A stretch of DNA of 64,000 bases from an uncultured Paracoccaceae bacterium (GTDB lineage Bacteria; Pseudomonadota; Alphaproteobacteria; Rhodobacterales; Rhodobacteraceae). Shown piece after piece: positions 54,078-62,723 of this stretch. The position numbers were made by a program, and so were the translations under genes. A model generated the notes under the pieces. The model did no database searches, was not told the origin of the DNA, and saw only the letters and a program-made list of their open reading frames with translations. Location: NCBI GenBank assembly GCA_947500005.1, contig CANMQJ010000011.1, forward strand, positions 105,324 through 169,323, written 5' to 3'. How positions within the stretch are numbered: position 1 is the stretch's first letter; every line of letters begins with the position of its first letter.

Positions 54078-55295
54078 ATGCCGCTTTCCAACACCACCCG
54101 CAGCTATGGCAGTGTCGCCAAGACCTTTCACTGGTTGACTGCCTTGCTCATCCTGACCGTCATCCCGCTTGGCTGGATCGCGAACAAACAGGCCCACGCC
54201 ATCGAGGACGGCGGGGCCACCGCCGCCGAAGTGGCCCGCGCCGCCACACTCTTCTCGATACACAAGACGATCGGCGTCACGATCTTCTTCGTGGCACTGG
54301 CCCGTATCATCTGGGCGCTGATCCAGCCCCTGCCCGGCTTGTTGAATGCAGGCAACAAGGCAGAGGCATTTGCCGCGCACACCGTGCACTGGCTGCTCTA
54401 CGGCTCCTTGCTGGCCGTGCCCCTGTCGGGCTGGGTGCATCACGCGGCCACCTCGGGGTTCGCGCCGATCTGGTGGCCATTCGGCCAGTCACTGCCTCTT
54501 GTCCCCAAAAGCGAAGCATGGGCAGAGGTGACCGCCGGGCTGCACTGGGTCCTGATCTGGGTTTTGGTGGCCGCGCTCGCCTTTCACGTCGCCGGCGCGC
54601 TGAAACACCATCTCATCGACCGGGATGCCACTTTGCGCCGGATGCTGCCGGGACAGGCGCAGGCCCCCGAACCTCCGAGACAGCGCCACGGGTTCGCGCC
54701 TTTCGTGGCCGCAATCGCGCTCTGGCTTGCCGCGCTCGGCGGTGGAGCGATTTCGGGCGCCTATTCGCACAGTTCGGAAAACTCGCCCACCGCAGCCCTC
54801 GCCGAGGTGCAGTCGGACTGGACGGTACAGGAGGGCATGCTGGGCATCACCGTGACGCAACTCGGCAGCCCGGTGGAGGGACGTTTTGCCGACTGGACGG
54901 CCGCGATCACCTTTGCCGAACCCGAGGCGCCTGGCCGGGCCGGAGCGGTCGACGTTACCGTCTCGATCCCGTCCCTCACGCTGGGATCGGTGACGGATCA
55001 GGCCCTGGGGGCGGATTTCTTTGCCGCGCAAGAGTATCCGACCGCGCGATTCGACGCGGAGATCTTCAAGACCGAAACCGGGTACGAGGCGCGCGGACCG
55101 CTGACCATTCGTGGACAAAGCGTTCCTGTCACACTCCCCTTCACGCTGGAGATCGAGGATGACACCGCGCGAATGGAAGGTGGCTTGACAGTCGACCGCC
55201 TCGATTTCGGCATCGGGGAACACATGGCCGACGAAAGCTCTGTCGCCTTCGCCGTGGCTGTGAAGGTGTCCCTGACCGCCACGCGGGCGCAGTAA
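54078..55295 (+). CDS. Cytochrome b561 fused to a YceI domain
   Basis: Protein of 405 residues. The first about 185 residues hold four membrane helices with histidines fitting b561 haem ligands (TFHWLTALLIL, SIHKTIGVTIF, VHWLLYGSLL, AFHVAGALKHHL). A further helix near residue 200 leads to a periplasmic YceI lipocalin-like domain (about 225-400, DWTVQEGMLGITVTQLGSPV to DRLDFGIGEHMADESSVAF). YceI domains bind long isoprenoids, and b561 helices exchange electrons with quinone, so one chain may sense or move quinone-related lipid. GGAG lies six bases before the ATG at 54078. Confidence 0.88.
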   Translation: MPLSNTTRSYGSVAKTFHWLTALLILTVIPLGWIANKQAHAIEDGGATAAEVARAATLFSIHKTIGVTIFFVALARIIWALIQPLPGLLNAGNKAEAFAAHTVHWLLYGSLLAVPLSGWVHHAATSGFAPIWWPFGQSLPLVPKSEAWAEVTAGLHWVLIWVLVAALAFHVAGALKHHLIDRDATLRRMLPGQAQAPEPPRQRHGFAPFVAAIALWLAALGGGAISGAYSHSSENSPTAALAEVQSDWTVQEGMLGITVTQLGSPVEGRFADWTAAITFAEPEAPGRAGAVDVTVSIPSLTLGSVTDQALGADFFAAQEYPTARFDAEIFKTETGYEARGPLTIRGQSVPVTLPFTLEIEDDTARMEGGLTVDRLDFGIGEHMADESSVAFAVAVKVSLTATRAQ

Positions 55296-55303
55296 GACGA
55301 AAA

Positions 55304-55331
55304 CACCGCCGGCCCTTGGGGACCGGCGGCG
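55304..55331. terminator. Convergent terminator between the two YceI genes
   Basis: CCGCCGG and CCGGCGG form a seven-pair stem whose loop adds further CC/GG pairs. It lies between the b561-YceI fusion and the convergent YceI gene. Confidence 0.6.
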
Positions 55332-55355
55332 TCGTTCCTGCGCGACTGGAAGGGT

Positions 55356-55928
55356 TCAGTCGGCCCTCATCGCCTCGATCGAGATCCGCACCTCGACCTC
55401 GTCGCTGACATGCGGTGCGAACATGCCCAGGTTGTAGTCGGAGCGGACCAGCGTCGTGGTGGCGTCGAACCCGGCCCAGGGCTTGTTGGCCATCGGGTGA
55501 TTGCCGGTCTGGTTCAGCACCGCATCCAGAACCACTTCCCTGGTCACGCCGTTCAGCGTGAGATCACCGGTGATCTGCGCGGTATCCTCGCCCGTCACAT
55601 TGATGCCGGTGGAGGTGAAGGTGATCATGTCATCCTCGGACGCGCCGAAGAAATCGTCGGACATGAAGTGCTGGAACCGTTCTTCCCAGCCGGTCAGCAT
55701 CGACATGACGGGCATAGAGACGCTGACGGAGGAACTGGCGGGATCGTCCTGGTCGAACATGATCTCGCCTTCGAAGCCCGAGAACAGGCCATAAGTGGTC
55801 GAGAAGCCCAGATGGTTGTAGCTGAACAGAACCTGGCTGTGGCTTGCGTCCAGAACGTATTTTTCGGGCGCGGCGAAGGCCGCCGTCGCTGCGGTCGCCA
55901 GGGCGGCGGCAAGGAGGGTCGTTTTCAT
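55356..55928 (-). CDS. YceI family periplasmic protein
   Basis: Protein of 190 residues with a signal peptide (MKTTLLAAALATAATAAFAA) and a lipocalin-like YceI fold: YVLDASHSQVLFSYNHLGFS, GDLTLNGVTREVVLDAVLNQ, and DYNLGMFAPHVSDEVEVRIS. The family binds polyisoprenoid lipids. GGAG lies nine bases before the ATG at 55928. It faces the fusion protein's gene tail to tail, so related lipid-binding functions cluster here, though on different transcripts. Confidence 0.9.
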   Translation of the reverse strand: MKTTLLAAALATAATAAFAAPEKYVLDASHSQVLFSYNHLGFSTTYGLFSGFEGEIMFDQDDPASSSVSVSMPVMSMLTGWEERFQHFMSDDFFGASEDDMITFTSTGINVTGEDTAQITGDLTLNGVTREVVLDAVLNQTGNHPMANKPWAGFDATTTLVRSDYNLGMFAPHVSDEVEVRISIEAMRAD

Positions 55929-56069
55929 GTGCGTTGGCTCCAATCCTAGAAATCCGTGATGCGGTCCGGATCGAACCGCATGCGACAGGAGCTACGCCAT
56001 TCCGTGTACTTAACAATTCTTCATTCCCTCACAGAGTCTGTGAGAGAATGAACAGCTTTCTCCGGCGTG

Positions 56070-56588
56070 TCAGGACGTGATGTTGACCAACCCGCTGAGC
56101 TGCATCCGCAACGCTTGCCGTACCTCGGGGGATTGGACGGGAAGCTTCAGGAGCAGGCTGCCGTCCACATCGTAAAGCTCTACCTGCCGGTCGCGGAACC
56201 GCGCGCTGCCAAGCGTCTCGTAGCTGCGACGCAGGATGGTGTGAGGGCGGCCGCGATTGTTCTTCTGCAGCACCCGCAGCTCGCGCCGGATCGGGTCGAA
56301 ATAGGCGTCCGGCTGGTTGTCGGCGTGATGCATCATCAACAGGGCCAGGCCGCAGAGCAGGAAGAACAGCGACGAGCCGAACTTCATCAGGGCAAACTCG
56401 GCGCTCAGGCTAACTCCGGGCATCACCCACATGGCCGCGGAGCTGAGGATGAGCGCAGTCCCGAAGACCCGGAAAATCACGGTACGGACCGGCCAGTTTG
56501 GCGCGAAGGTTATCATAAGGGGAACGGTGTCCTCGAAACTCGGGAGCGACATCGACTTGTTAAGGGAACGAGTGTAGATCGCAGTCAT
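56070..56588 (-). CDS. Two-helix membrane protein of unknown function
   Basis: Protein of about 172 residues. Two hydrophobic helices (VIFRVFGTALILSSAAMWVM and LMKFGSSLFFLLCGLALLMM) separate a short N-terminus from a cytoplasmic C-terminal half with YFDPIRRELRVLQKNNRGRP and RFRDRQVELYDVDGSLLLKL. The N-terminal KSMSLPSFEDTVPL part is not hydrophobic. No family was recognised. Two ATGs, 56588 and 56552, are possible; neither has a strong ribosome site. Confidence 0.65.
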   Translation of the reverse strand: MTAIYTRSLNKSMSLPSFEDTVPLMITFAPNWPVRTVIFRVFGTALILSSAAMWVMPGVSLSAEFALMKFGSSLFFLLCGLALLMMHHADNQPDAYFDPIRRELRVLQKNNRGRPHTILRRSYETLGSARFRDRQVELYDVDGSLLLKLPVQSPEVRQALRMQLSGLVNITS

Positions 56589-56724
56589 ATCCGTCAGCGT
56601 CCTTATCGCGGGTTTCACCTGCCGGTTGTGTTTCGGCAAGGTTAAACATCCGTAACGAAAACGTCAGGAATGCGGCGGAGCCGGGGAATTTGGGCGGCGG
56701 AGAACACGATCCGCCTGCCGGGGG

Positions 56725-56752
56725 TTGATCGCCCTGCGCAAACCTGTATAGG
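56725..56752 (+). promoter_or_regulatory. Promoter candidate of rpsF-rpsR-rplI
   Basis: TTGATC, a 16-base spacer and TATAGG, about 110 bases before rpsF. The leader contains a small GGGTC/GACCC hairpin (56799-56821) that might serve ribosomal autoregulation, but this is not shown. Confidence 0.55.
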
Positions 56753-56861
56753 GGGCCATCCTTTCGCAAAGTCTTAATCCGCGCAGCCTCTCGTGGCAGG
56801 GTCGCGAAAGGGATCTGACCCGGCCTATGAAGTGCGCCTCGACAAAAGAACAGGAGTTCAC

Positions 56862-57215
56862 ATGCCGCTTTACGAGCATGTCATGATCGCACGCCAGGAC
56901 CTGTCGAACACTCAGGCCGAAGGACTCATCGAACATTTCGGCGCCGTCCTTTCCGACAATGGCGGAAAACTCGTGGATCACGAGTACTGGGGCGTCAAGA
57001 CGATGGCCTACAAGATCAACAAGAACCGCAAGGGCCACTATGCCTTCCTGCGCTCGGACGCCCCTTCGGCAGCCGTACAGGAAATGGAGCGCCTGATGCG
57101 CCTGCATGACGACGTCATGCGCGTCCTCACCGTGAAGGTGGACGAGCACGAGGAAGGGCCTTCGGTCCAGATGCAGAAGCGCGACGAGCGCGAAGGCCGC
57201 CGCGAGCGCCGTTGA
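56862..57215 (+). CDS. rpsF: Ribosomal protein bS6
   Basis: Protein of 117 residues of the 30S platform that pairs with S18. It starts PLYEHVMIARQDLSNTQAEG and has YKINKNRKGHYAFLRSDAPS. The C-terminal tail is short and basic. AGGAG lies five to six bases before the ATG at 56862; an earlier in-frame start is not supported. It begins rpsF-rpsR-rplI, the normal order in many bacteria. Confidence 0.96.
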   Translation: MPLYEHVMIARQDLSNTQAEGLIEHFGAVLSDNGGKLVDHEYWGVKTMAYKINKNRKGHYAFLRSDAPSAAVQEMERLMRLHDDVMRVLTVKVDEHEEGPSVQMQKRDEREGRRERR

Positions 57216-57244
57216 TCCAAGCCTGAAGAAAAGGACATATTCCC

Positions 57245-57472
57245 ATGGCCGCAAAACCGTTTTTCCGCCGCCGCAAGGTCTGCCCCTTCTCGGGCGACAA
57301 CGCACCCAAGATCGACTACAAGGACACCCGCCTGCTGCAGCGCTACATCTCCGAGCGCGGCAAGATCGTTCCCTCGCGCATCACCGCCGTCTCGGCCAAG
57401 AAGCAGCGTGAACTGGCCCGCGCCATCAAGCGCGCCCGCTTCCTCGCCCTGCTGCCCTACGCCGTGAAATAA
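57245..57472 (+). CDS. rpsR: Ribosomal protein bS18
   Basis: Basic protein of 75 residues starting [20 protein letters not shown], with [20 protein letters not shown] and [20 protein letters not shown], the full S18 pattern. It binds S6 and 16S RNA. The cysteine in VCPF is part of the old metal-binding N-terminus. The gene lies 29 bases from rpsF and 12 from rplI. Confidence 0.97.
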   Translation: MAAKPFFRRRKVCPFSGDNAPKIDYKDTRLLQRYISERGKIVPSRITAVSAKKQRELARAIKRARFLALLPYAVK

Positions 57473-57484
57473 GGAGCCGGACAC

Positions 57485-58111
57485 ATGCAAGTCATCCTTC
57501 TCGAACGCGTGGCCAAGCTTGGCCAGATGGGCGATGTCGTCGACGTCAAGCCCGGCTTCGCGCGCAACTACCTGCTGCTCCAGAAGAAGGCGCTCGTCGC
57601 CTCCAAGGAGAACATCGCCGCCTTCGAAGATCAGAAGGCCCAGCTCGAGGCGCGTAACCTCGAGACCAAGAAAGAGGCCGAGGCCCTTGGACAGAAGCTT
57701 GACGGCCAGCAATTCGTCGTCATTCGCCAGGCATCCGACGGTGGCAACCTCTACGGCTCCGTCTCGACCCGCGACGCCGCGGACGTGGCGACCGAGGAAG
57801 GCTTCTCGATCGACCGCAAGCAGGTCCTGATCCGCACGCCCATCAAGGAGCTCGGCCTGCACGAGGTCGAGGTGCACCTGCACCCCGAGGTCATGGTCAC
57901 CATCACTCTGAACGTCGCCCGCTCGCCCGAAGAGGCCGAGCTTCAGGCGTCGGGCAAATCGATCCAGGAACTGGCGGCCGAGGAAGAGGCCGCAGCCGAA
58001 TTCGAGATCGCCGAACTGTTCGAAGACATCGGCTCGGCCGCCGAAGAGGACGGGGCGCTGGCGCCCGCCGCAGAAGCCGCCGAAGAGGACGAAAGCGACC
58101 GTCGGGAGTGA
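57485..58111 (+). CDS. rplI: Ribosomal protein bL9 with acidic C-terminal extension
   Basis: Protein of 208 residues. The N-terminal domain is [20 protein letters not shown] followed by [16 protein letters not shown], then the long connecting helix and the second RNA-binding domain to about residue 150. Standard L9 ends there. The extra 55-60 residues are acidic and Ala/Glu-rich ([20 protein letters not shown]). The tail seems usual for this family of bacteria, but its role is unknown. A strong terminator follows. Confidence 0.95.
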   Translation: MQVILLERVAKLGQMGDVVDVKPGFARNYLLLQKKALVASKENIAAFEDQKAQLEARNLETKKEAEALGQKLDGQQFVVIRQASDGGNLYGSVSTRDAADVATEEGFSIDRKQVLIRTPIKELGLHEVEVHLHPEVMVTITLNVARSPEEAELQASGKSIQELAAEEEAAAEFEIAELFEDIGSAAEEDGALAPAAEAAEEDESDRRE

Positions 58112-58136
58112 TCCCTTCGGCCATGAAAACCGCAAG

Positions 58137-58162
58137 GCCGCGCCCCCGGGCGCGGCTTTTTT
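58137..58162 (+). terminator. Terminator of the ribosomal protein operon
   Basis: GCCGCGCCC/GGGCGCGGC stem with a very small loop and six T residues directly after it. It is a textbook factor-independent terminator. Confidence 0.88.
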
Positions 58163-58269
58163 CGTTGTTCTGCAAGGCGGCTCGGCAGCATCCTGCGGAT
58201 GCGGCGAAAGAGACGTTTCCCACCGGCCCGCGAATCGCTACTCTCTGCGGGTCTTTCGAGAGGTGAAAC

Positions 58270-58761
58270 ATGACATCATTTTCGCGCAGGACCGTGATCT
58301 CCCTGCTGGGAGCAAGCGCCCTGACTGCCTGTGCCAAACGCGAGGAGCATCTCAGCACCCGTAACGCGCCCTTCGATCCGCCGCTCTACCCCAATGAGAC
58401 GCCTGAACTGCGCGCGCTCATCAACAAATGGGCCGATCACTACGGATATCCCCGGCAGCTGCTTCACAAGCTTGCCATCCGCGAGAGCACACACAGGCCC
58501 TGGGCGGTGAACCGGCCTTACTACGGGCTGCTCCAGATCCTGCCGGCCACTGCCCGCTCGATGGGCTATCGCGGATCGCCAGAGGGGCTGCTGGATGCAG
58601 AAACCAACCTGAAATACGCGGGCAGGTACCTTCGCGGGGCCTGGCTATTGGCCGATGGCAGCCAGGACAGAGCAATCGCTCTCTACGCCAAGGGCTTCTA
58701 TTACGAGGCCAAGGCGAGGGGGATGCTGGTCGAAACAGGCTTGCGCCCTGCCAAAAGTTGA
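58270..58761 (+). CDS. Lytic transglycosylase-like lipoprotein
   Basis: Protein of 163 residues. The N-terminus has a basic region and a lipobox (GASALTAC), so it is probably a lipoprotein. The SLT-like domain shows the catalytic glutamate in LAIRESTHRPWAV near residue 75, then YGLLQILPATARSMGY and DAETNLKYAGRYLRGAWLLA. It should cut glycan strands with formation of an anhydro end. The gene is alone, after the terminator of the ribosomal operon. Confidence 0.85.
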   Translation: MTSFSRRTVISLLGASALTACAKREEHLSTRNAPFDPPLYPNETPELRALINKWADHYGYPRQLLHKLAIRESTHRPWAVNRPYYGLLQILPATARSMGYRGSPEGLLDAETNLKYAGRYLRGAWLLADGSQDRAIALYAKGFYYEAKARGMLVETGLRPAKS

Positions 58762-58844
58762 CGCGAGGGAAAGCCTCATATTAACAACTTTAGAACGAAA
58801 AGCATTGAGTTTGCGCATCTACTGAGGCAGGTTTCTTGCAGATC

Positions 58845-58859
58845 GTCTCCTCAGGAGAC
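58845..58859. promoter_or_regulatory. Palindrome upstream of the XRE-LuxR-LuxI genes
   Basis: GTCTCCT-C-AGGAGAC, seven-base perfect arms about one base apart, 92 bases before the XRE regulator gene. It is a good candidate for the binding site of that regulator or of the LuxR protein. Confidence 0.5.
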
Positions 58860-58951
58860 CGGATTACCACAGTCGGAATGATCGATTTTTCGGTCGGGCC
58901 GTTACGGAAGATTTTTGCAGTCAGTAGCAAGTCGCAAACAGGTGCAGGTGT

Positions 58952-59353
58952 ATGAACGAAGTTGATGTTACCGTGGGGCAGCGCATCAAGGCGCGCCGGA
59001 TGGCGCTCGGGATGAGTCAGGCCGACCTCGGGGATGCTATCGGCGTCCGCTTCCAGCAAGTACAGAAATACGAATCCGGTGCGAACCGGGTCAGTGCATC
59101 TCGGCTTTGGTCCATAGCCGAGGTGCTTGGTGTGCATGTCAGCCACTTTTTCGAAGGGATTCGGCCAGCTGATGCCGATTCCGGTGCCAGCGGTCGGGTA
59201 CCGGTGGACAAGCTGGACTTTTTGAAAGACCATGACACCCTAGAGCTGGTGGGAGTGTATCGCAGACTCTCGCCGGCACATCGGCACGCGGTCCTGTCGT
59301 TCGTCAAAAGTTTGACGGATGTCGATCAGGACCGCAAGGTCGCAAGCGGATAA
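58952..59353 (+). CDS. XRE-family transcriptional regulator
   Basis: Protein of 133 residues. The N-terminal helix-turn-helix is RIKARRMALGMSQADLGDAI, then FQQVQKYESGANRVSASRLW (about residues 10-65). The rest has no known domain; SFVKSLTDVDQDRKVASG closes it. Proteins of this layout are frequent in alphaproteobacteria as small repressors. It stands 29 bases before the LuxR gene, so the three genes (XRE, LuxR, LuxI) may share regulation. Confidence 0.88.
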   Translation: MNEVDVTVGQRIKARRMALGMSQADLGDAIGVRFQQVQKYESGANRVSASRLWSIAEVLGVHVSHFFEGIRPADADSGASGRVPVDKLDFLKDHDTLELVGVYRRLSPAHRHAVLSFVKSLTDVDQDRKVASG

Positions 59354-59382
59354 GGTGGACCACATCGGATTGAGAGGATGTT

Positions 59383-60087
59383 TTGGTCAAACTGATCGAT
59401 TTGGGCGCGCTGGACGTCGGGGAGGCTTCGAGCGGAGCTTTCATTGACGCTCTGTGCGACCAACTCGGGTTCGACTATGCCTCCTACGCGACCCTCAACG
59501 CCCTTCACGGCGACGTGCAGGGCTATGCCAATTACCCCGATGAGTGGAAACTGCATTACGGCAAGCAGGGCTACCATCACCTTGATCCGACGATCTACAC
59601 GTCCTGTCTCAGCGTGGCACCGGTCGATTGGGGCCGGTTCGAACAGAATTCCAAGTTCAACGCAGTCTTTCGCGACGCCCATGATTTCGGGATCACCAAA
59701 CGCGGTCTCACCGTGCCGATTCGTGGACCCTATGGCGAGGTAGGCCTTCTTAGCGTCACCCGCGACTGCTCGGACCGGGAGTGGGAACTCCAGAAAAAGG
59801 ACGTGATCGGCAACCTGCAGGTCGCGGCCGTACATATGCATGACCGGGTGATGGCGTCCGGGGTGCTGGCAAAAGCGCTTTACCGCCCTGCCCTGTCCTC
59901 ACGCGAGGTAGAGATCCTGCAATGGGTGGCGGAGGGCAAGTCACAGCAGGATATCGGTGACATCCTGTCGATCTCGCACCGGACGGTCGAGGTTCATCTG
60001 CGCTCGGGCCGTGACAAACTCGGCGCGTTGACCACCGCCCAGGCCGTCGGTCGCGCCATCGGGATGGGTCTGATCCACCCCGCCTGA
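59383..60087 (+). CDS. LuxR-type acyl-homoserine-lactone regulator
   Basis: Protein of 234 residues. The N-terminal signal-binding domain has the conserved residues of LuxR-type receptors: EWKLHYGKQGYHHLDPTIY gives the W, Y, D and P positions, VAPVDW gives the second W, and GLTVPIRGPYGEVGLLSV gives the glycine. The C-terminal helix-turn-helix is LSSREVEILQWVAEGKSQQD and ISHRTVEVHLRSGRDKLG. The start is TTG at 59383, with GAGAGG five bases upstream. LuxI lies 174 bases downstream. Confidence 0.93.
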   Translation: MVKLIDLGALDVGEASSGAFIDALCDQLGFDYASYATLNALHGDVQGYANYPDEWKLHYGKQGYHHLDPTIYTSCLSVAPVDWGRFEQNSKFNAVFRDAHDFGITKRGLTVPIRGPYGEVGLLSVTRDCSDREWELQKKDVIGNLQVAAVHMHDRVMASGVLAKALYRPALSSREVEILQWVAEGKSQQDIGDILSISHRTVEVHLRSGRDKLGALTTAQAVGRAIGMGLIHPA

Positions 60088-60261
60088 ACCTCTGCCGAAA
60101 AACCGCTTCCCGCAGAAACGCGCAATGTTCCGCGCGCGAGCGTTTGTCGTTTCGCACAGATCCGCCTTGAAAGGCATATACGGGAAAACCCCAATAGCCC
60201 TCGCCGACAGGTTAGGTAACCATCCCTTTACTCAAATCTCAACTTGGTAGGGGGATGCCAT

Positions 60262-61134
60262 ATGATTATCGTGATCGACGCCTTGAACAAACACCAATTC
60301 TCTCCGGTTCTGGACGAGATGTTCCGTTTGCGCGCGCGTGTGTTCGAGGGCCGGCTCGGTTGGGACGTCAAGGTTGTCGATGGAATGGAGCGGGACGCCT
60401 TCGACGACCTGAATCCCGTTCATGTGGTCAGTCTTGACGATTGTGGCCATGTCGTCGGCTGCATGAGACTGTTGCAAACAACTGGTCCACACATGCTGGC
60501 CGACGTGTTCCACTCGATCCTGGACGGTGAACCGCCGCTTCGCAGCGCACAGATCTGGGAGGCGACCCGGTTCTGTGTCGACACCAAGCGCCTGTCCGGG
60601 GGACGTGGGCGCAATACGGTGTCCTATGTCACCAGCGAGGTAATGATCGGCGCCTTCGAATATGCCCAGCGGGCGGGGGTGCTTGACGCGGTCGCGGTGA
60701 TCGATCCGGTCATGAACCGTGTTCTGCAAAGGTCGGGTAACGCACCGGTAGATTACCTGGGTTCTGCAAAACCCATGGGCAAGGTCACCGCGATGGCCGC
60801 GCTTATGGACTGCTCGGACGAGCGCATTTCTTCGATCCGCGACTATGCGGGTATCAAACATGACGTGTTTCTCAGCGAGGATGAAGCCTTGAAACTCTTT
60901 GCCTGGACCGCACCGGTCGCATCCGGCTCGGCTGCCACGCCCAGCCCCGCGAACCGAGACCACAAACCGCTCAGCACGCTCGAGAAGTATTTCGTCGAGC
61001 AGATGCGCGAAGCACGATCGGAACAGGAGAAGCAGGCCGTTCTGGACCTGATCGAAGCTCTCTCCGACCGCTACGCGGTCAAGGAACGACTGCTGCCGAG
61101 AAATGGCCGCACGGCGCTTGCGAACGAGGCTTAA
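60262..61134 (+). CDS. LuxI-type homoserine-lactone synthase with long C-terminal extension
   Basis: Protein of 290 residues. The synthase core has the LuxI marks: RLRARVFEGRLGWDV, VVDGMERDAFDDLNPVHVV, GCMRLLQTTGPHMLADVF and IWEATRFCVD. It should join SAM with an acyl-ACP to make a homoserine lactone. The core ends near residue 205; about 80 more residues, partly coiled-coil-like (EQMREARSEQEKQAVLDLIE), are not usual. GGGGG lies seven bases before the ATG. The 174-base gap to luxR holds GGTTA-GG-TAACC at 60210-60221, a weak operator candidate. Confidence 0.9.
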   Translation: MIIVIDALNKHQFSPVLDEMFRLRARVFEGRLGWDVKVVDGMERDAFDDLNPVHVVSLDDCGHVVGCMRLLQTTGPHMLADVFHSILDGEPPLRSAQIWEATRFCVDTKRLSGGRGRNTVSYVTSEVMIGAFEYAQRAGVLDAVAVIDPVMNRVLQRSGNAPVDYLGSAKPMGKVTAMAALMDCSDERISSIRDYAGIKHDVFLSEDEALKLFAWTAPVASGSAATPSPANRDHKPLSTLEKYFVEQMREARSEQEKQAVLDLIEALSDRYAVKERLLPRNGRTALANEA

Positions 61135-61162
61135 CCCCCTCGCCTCGACCCCGCAAGCGAAG

Positions 61163-61192
61163 GGAGCCGCCCTTTGATTAAAGGGCGGCTCC
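61163..61192. terminator. Terminator between luxI and trigger factor genes
   Basis: GGAGCCGCCCTTT-GATT-AAAGGGCGGCTCC, 13 perfect pairs, between convergent genes. There is no clear T-run outside the stem, but the stem itself has T and A tracts. Confidence 0.7.
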
Positions 61193-61268
61193 GTCAAGGG
61201 TCGTCGCTCCGCATCCTCCCCGGCGGAGCGGCGGCCGCGGACCTGCATGGCAGGCCCGGGCCGTGGGA

Positions 61269-62600
61269 TCATTCGTCGTCCAGAGCCTCGACGGCTTTCT
61301 GGAGGTCATCCTTGGAAACCTCCTTTTCAGACACCTCGGCCTGCTCAAAAACATGGTCGACGACCTTGTCCTCGAAGATGGGCGCGCGCAGTTGCTGCTG
61401 CATTTGCGGGTTCTGCTGCACGAACTCGAAGAACTGACGCTCCTGCCCTGGGTACTGGCGCGCCTGGTTCATGACGGCTTGCGTCATTTCGGCGTCGCTC
61501 ACCTCGACCTCGGCCTTCTGGCCCAGTTCTGCCAGCAGCAGGCCCAGCCGCACGCGGCGCTCGGCCAGTTTCTTGTGCTCGTCCGTCGGCTCGATTTCAC
61601 CGTGGTTGTGATCGTGGACTTCGGGGTTATCCTCATGCCAAAGCTGATGGGCGATCTGCTTTGCCTCGGCATCCACAAGCGACGGCGGCAGGTCAAAGCT
61701 CACGACCTCGTCCAGCTTGTCGAGCAGCGCCCGCTTCATCACCGCGCGCGAGGCGCCGGCATATTCGGCTTCCAGACGCTCGCGGATCTGACCCTTGAGC
61801 GCGTCCAGATCCTCGGCCCCGTATTTCTTGGCCAGTTCGTCGTCGACCTCGGCCGCCTTCGGCGCCTTGACTTCTTTCACGGTGCAGCTGAAGACCGCTT
61901 CCTCGCCGGCCAGATGCTCGGCCTGGTAGTCTTCGGGGAAATTGACAGTAACGTCCTTTTCCTCGCCCGCCTTCACGCCAACCAGCTGCTCTTCGAAACC
62001 GGGTATGAAGGAGTTGGACCCCAGAACCAGCGGATAATCCTCGGCAGAGCCGCCTTCGAAGGCTTCACCGCCGATCTTGCCCACGAAGTCGATGACGACC
62101 TGATCGCCGTCTTCGGCAGCGGCACCTTCCTCGCGCGCCTCGAAGTCCTTGGCGTTCTCCGCCAGGTTATTGAGCGCCTCATCCACCTCGTCATCACCGG
62201 CTTTCACGACCAGCTTCTCAAGAGTGATCGCGGAAAGATCGACCTCGGGGATTTCGGGAAGTTTCTCGTAGGACATCTCGACATGGATGTCGTCGCCCTC
62301 TTTCCAGTCCTCGTTGGTCATCTTGACCTCGGGCTGAAGCGCGGGGCGGTCGCCGCTTTCCTCGAAATGCGTGGTCATCGCGCCGTCGATGCTTTCCTGC
62401 ATCGCTTCACCCATCAGACGCTGGCCGAACTGCTTCTTCAGAAGGGCCATCGGCACCTTGCCCTTGCGAAAGCCCTTCATCTCGATCTCGGGCTGCGCCT
62501 CGGCCAGTTTCTCGTTTACCTTGGCGTCCAGTTCATCGGCCGTCACGGTGATCGCATAGCCGCGTTTCAGACCTTCGTTCAGCGTCTCGGTTACCTGCAT
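61269..62600 (-). CDS. tig: Trigger factor
   Basis: Protein of 443 residues. The N-terminal ribosome-binding loop is in [20 protein letters not shown] (the FRK motif near residue 43). The FKBP-like isomerase domain ([40 protein letters not shown]) is at about 150-240, followed by the helical chaperone arms. It binds nascent chains at the ribosome exit. The ATG at 62600 follows GGGGA by eight bases and is preferred over 62615. It faces luxI tail to tail. Confidence 0.96.
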   Translation of the reverse strand: MQVTETLNEGLKRGYAITVTADELDAKVNEKLAEAQPEIEMKGFRKGKVPMALLKKQFGQRLMGEAMQESIDGAMTTHFEESGDRPALQPEVKMTNEDWKEGDDIHVEMSYEKLPEIPEVDLSAITLEKLVVKAGDDEVDEALNNLAENAKDFEAREEGAAAEDGDQVVIDFVGKIGGEAFEGGSAEDYPLVLGSNSFIPGFEEQLVGVKAGEEKDVTVNFPEDYQAEHLAGEEAVFSCTVKEVKAPKAAEVDDELAKKYGAEDLDALKGQIRERLEAEYAGASRAVMKRALLDKLDEVVSFDLPPSLVDAEAKQIAHQLWHEDNPEVHDHNHGEIEPTDEHKKLAERRVRLGLLLAELGQKAEVEVSDAEMTQAVMNQARQYPGQERQFFEFVQQNPQMQQQLRAPIFEDKVVDHVFEQAEVSEKEVSKDDLQKAVEALDDE

Positions 62601-62723
62601 TCTGGTATTCCCCATAGGATTCGGGGCGCGCGTGCCGGACGCGCGCCGGGCAAATTTGACGCCTTCTATTTGTCCAGACCTGCGCGCGCAAGGGGTCAAG
62701 GCACCCTTTGTCGGCCAAAGCGC

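Noticed and set aside
56799..56821. S6:S18-binding leader motif before rpsF
   Set aside because: A small hairpin is present, but the bulged CCG pattern of the known leader cannot be shown by eye.
60210..60221. GGTTA-GG-TAACC as a lux box before luxI
   Set aside because: Arms are short and do not match known lux boxes; only a weak candidate.
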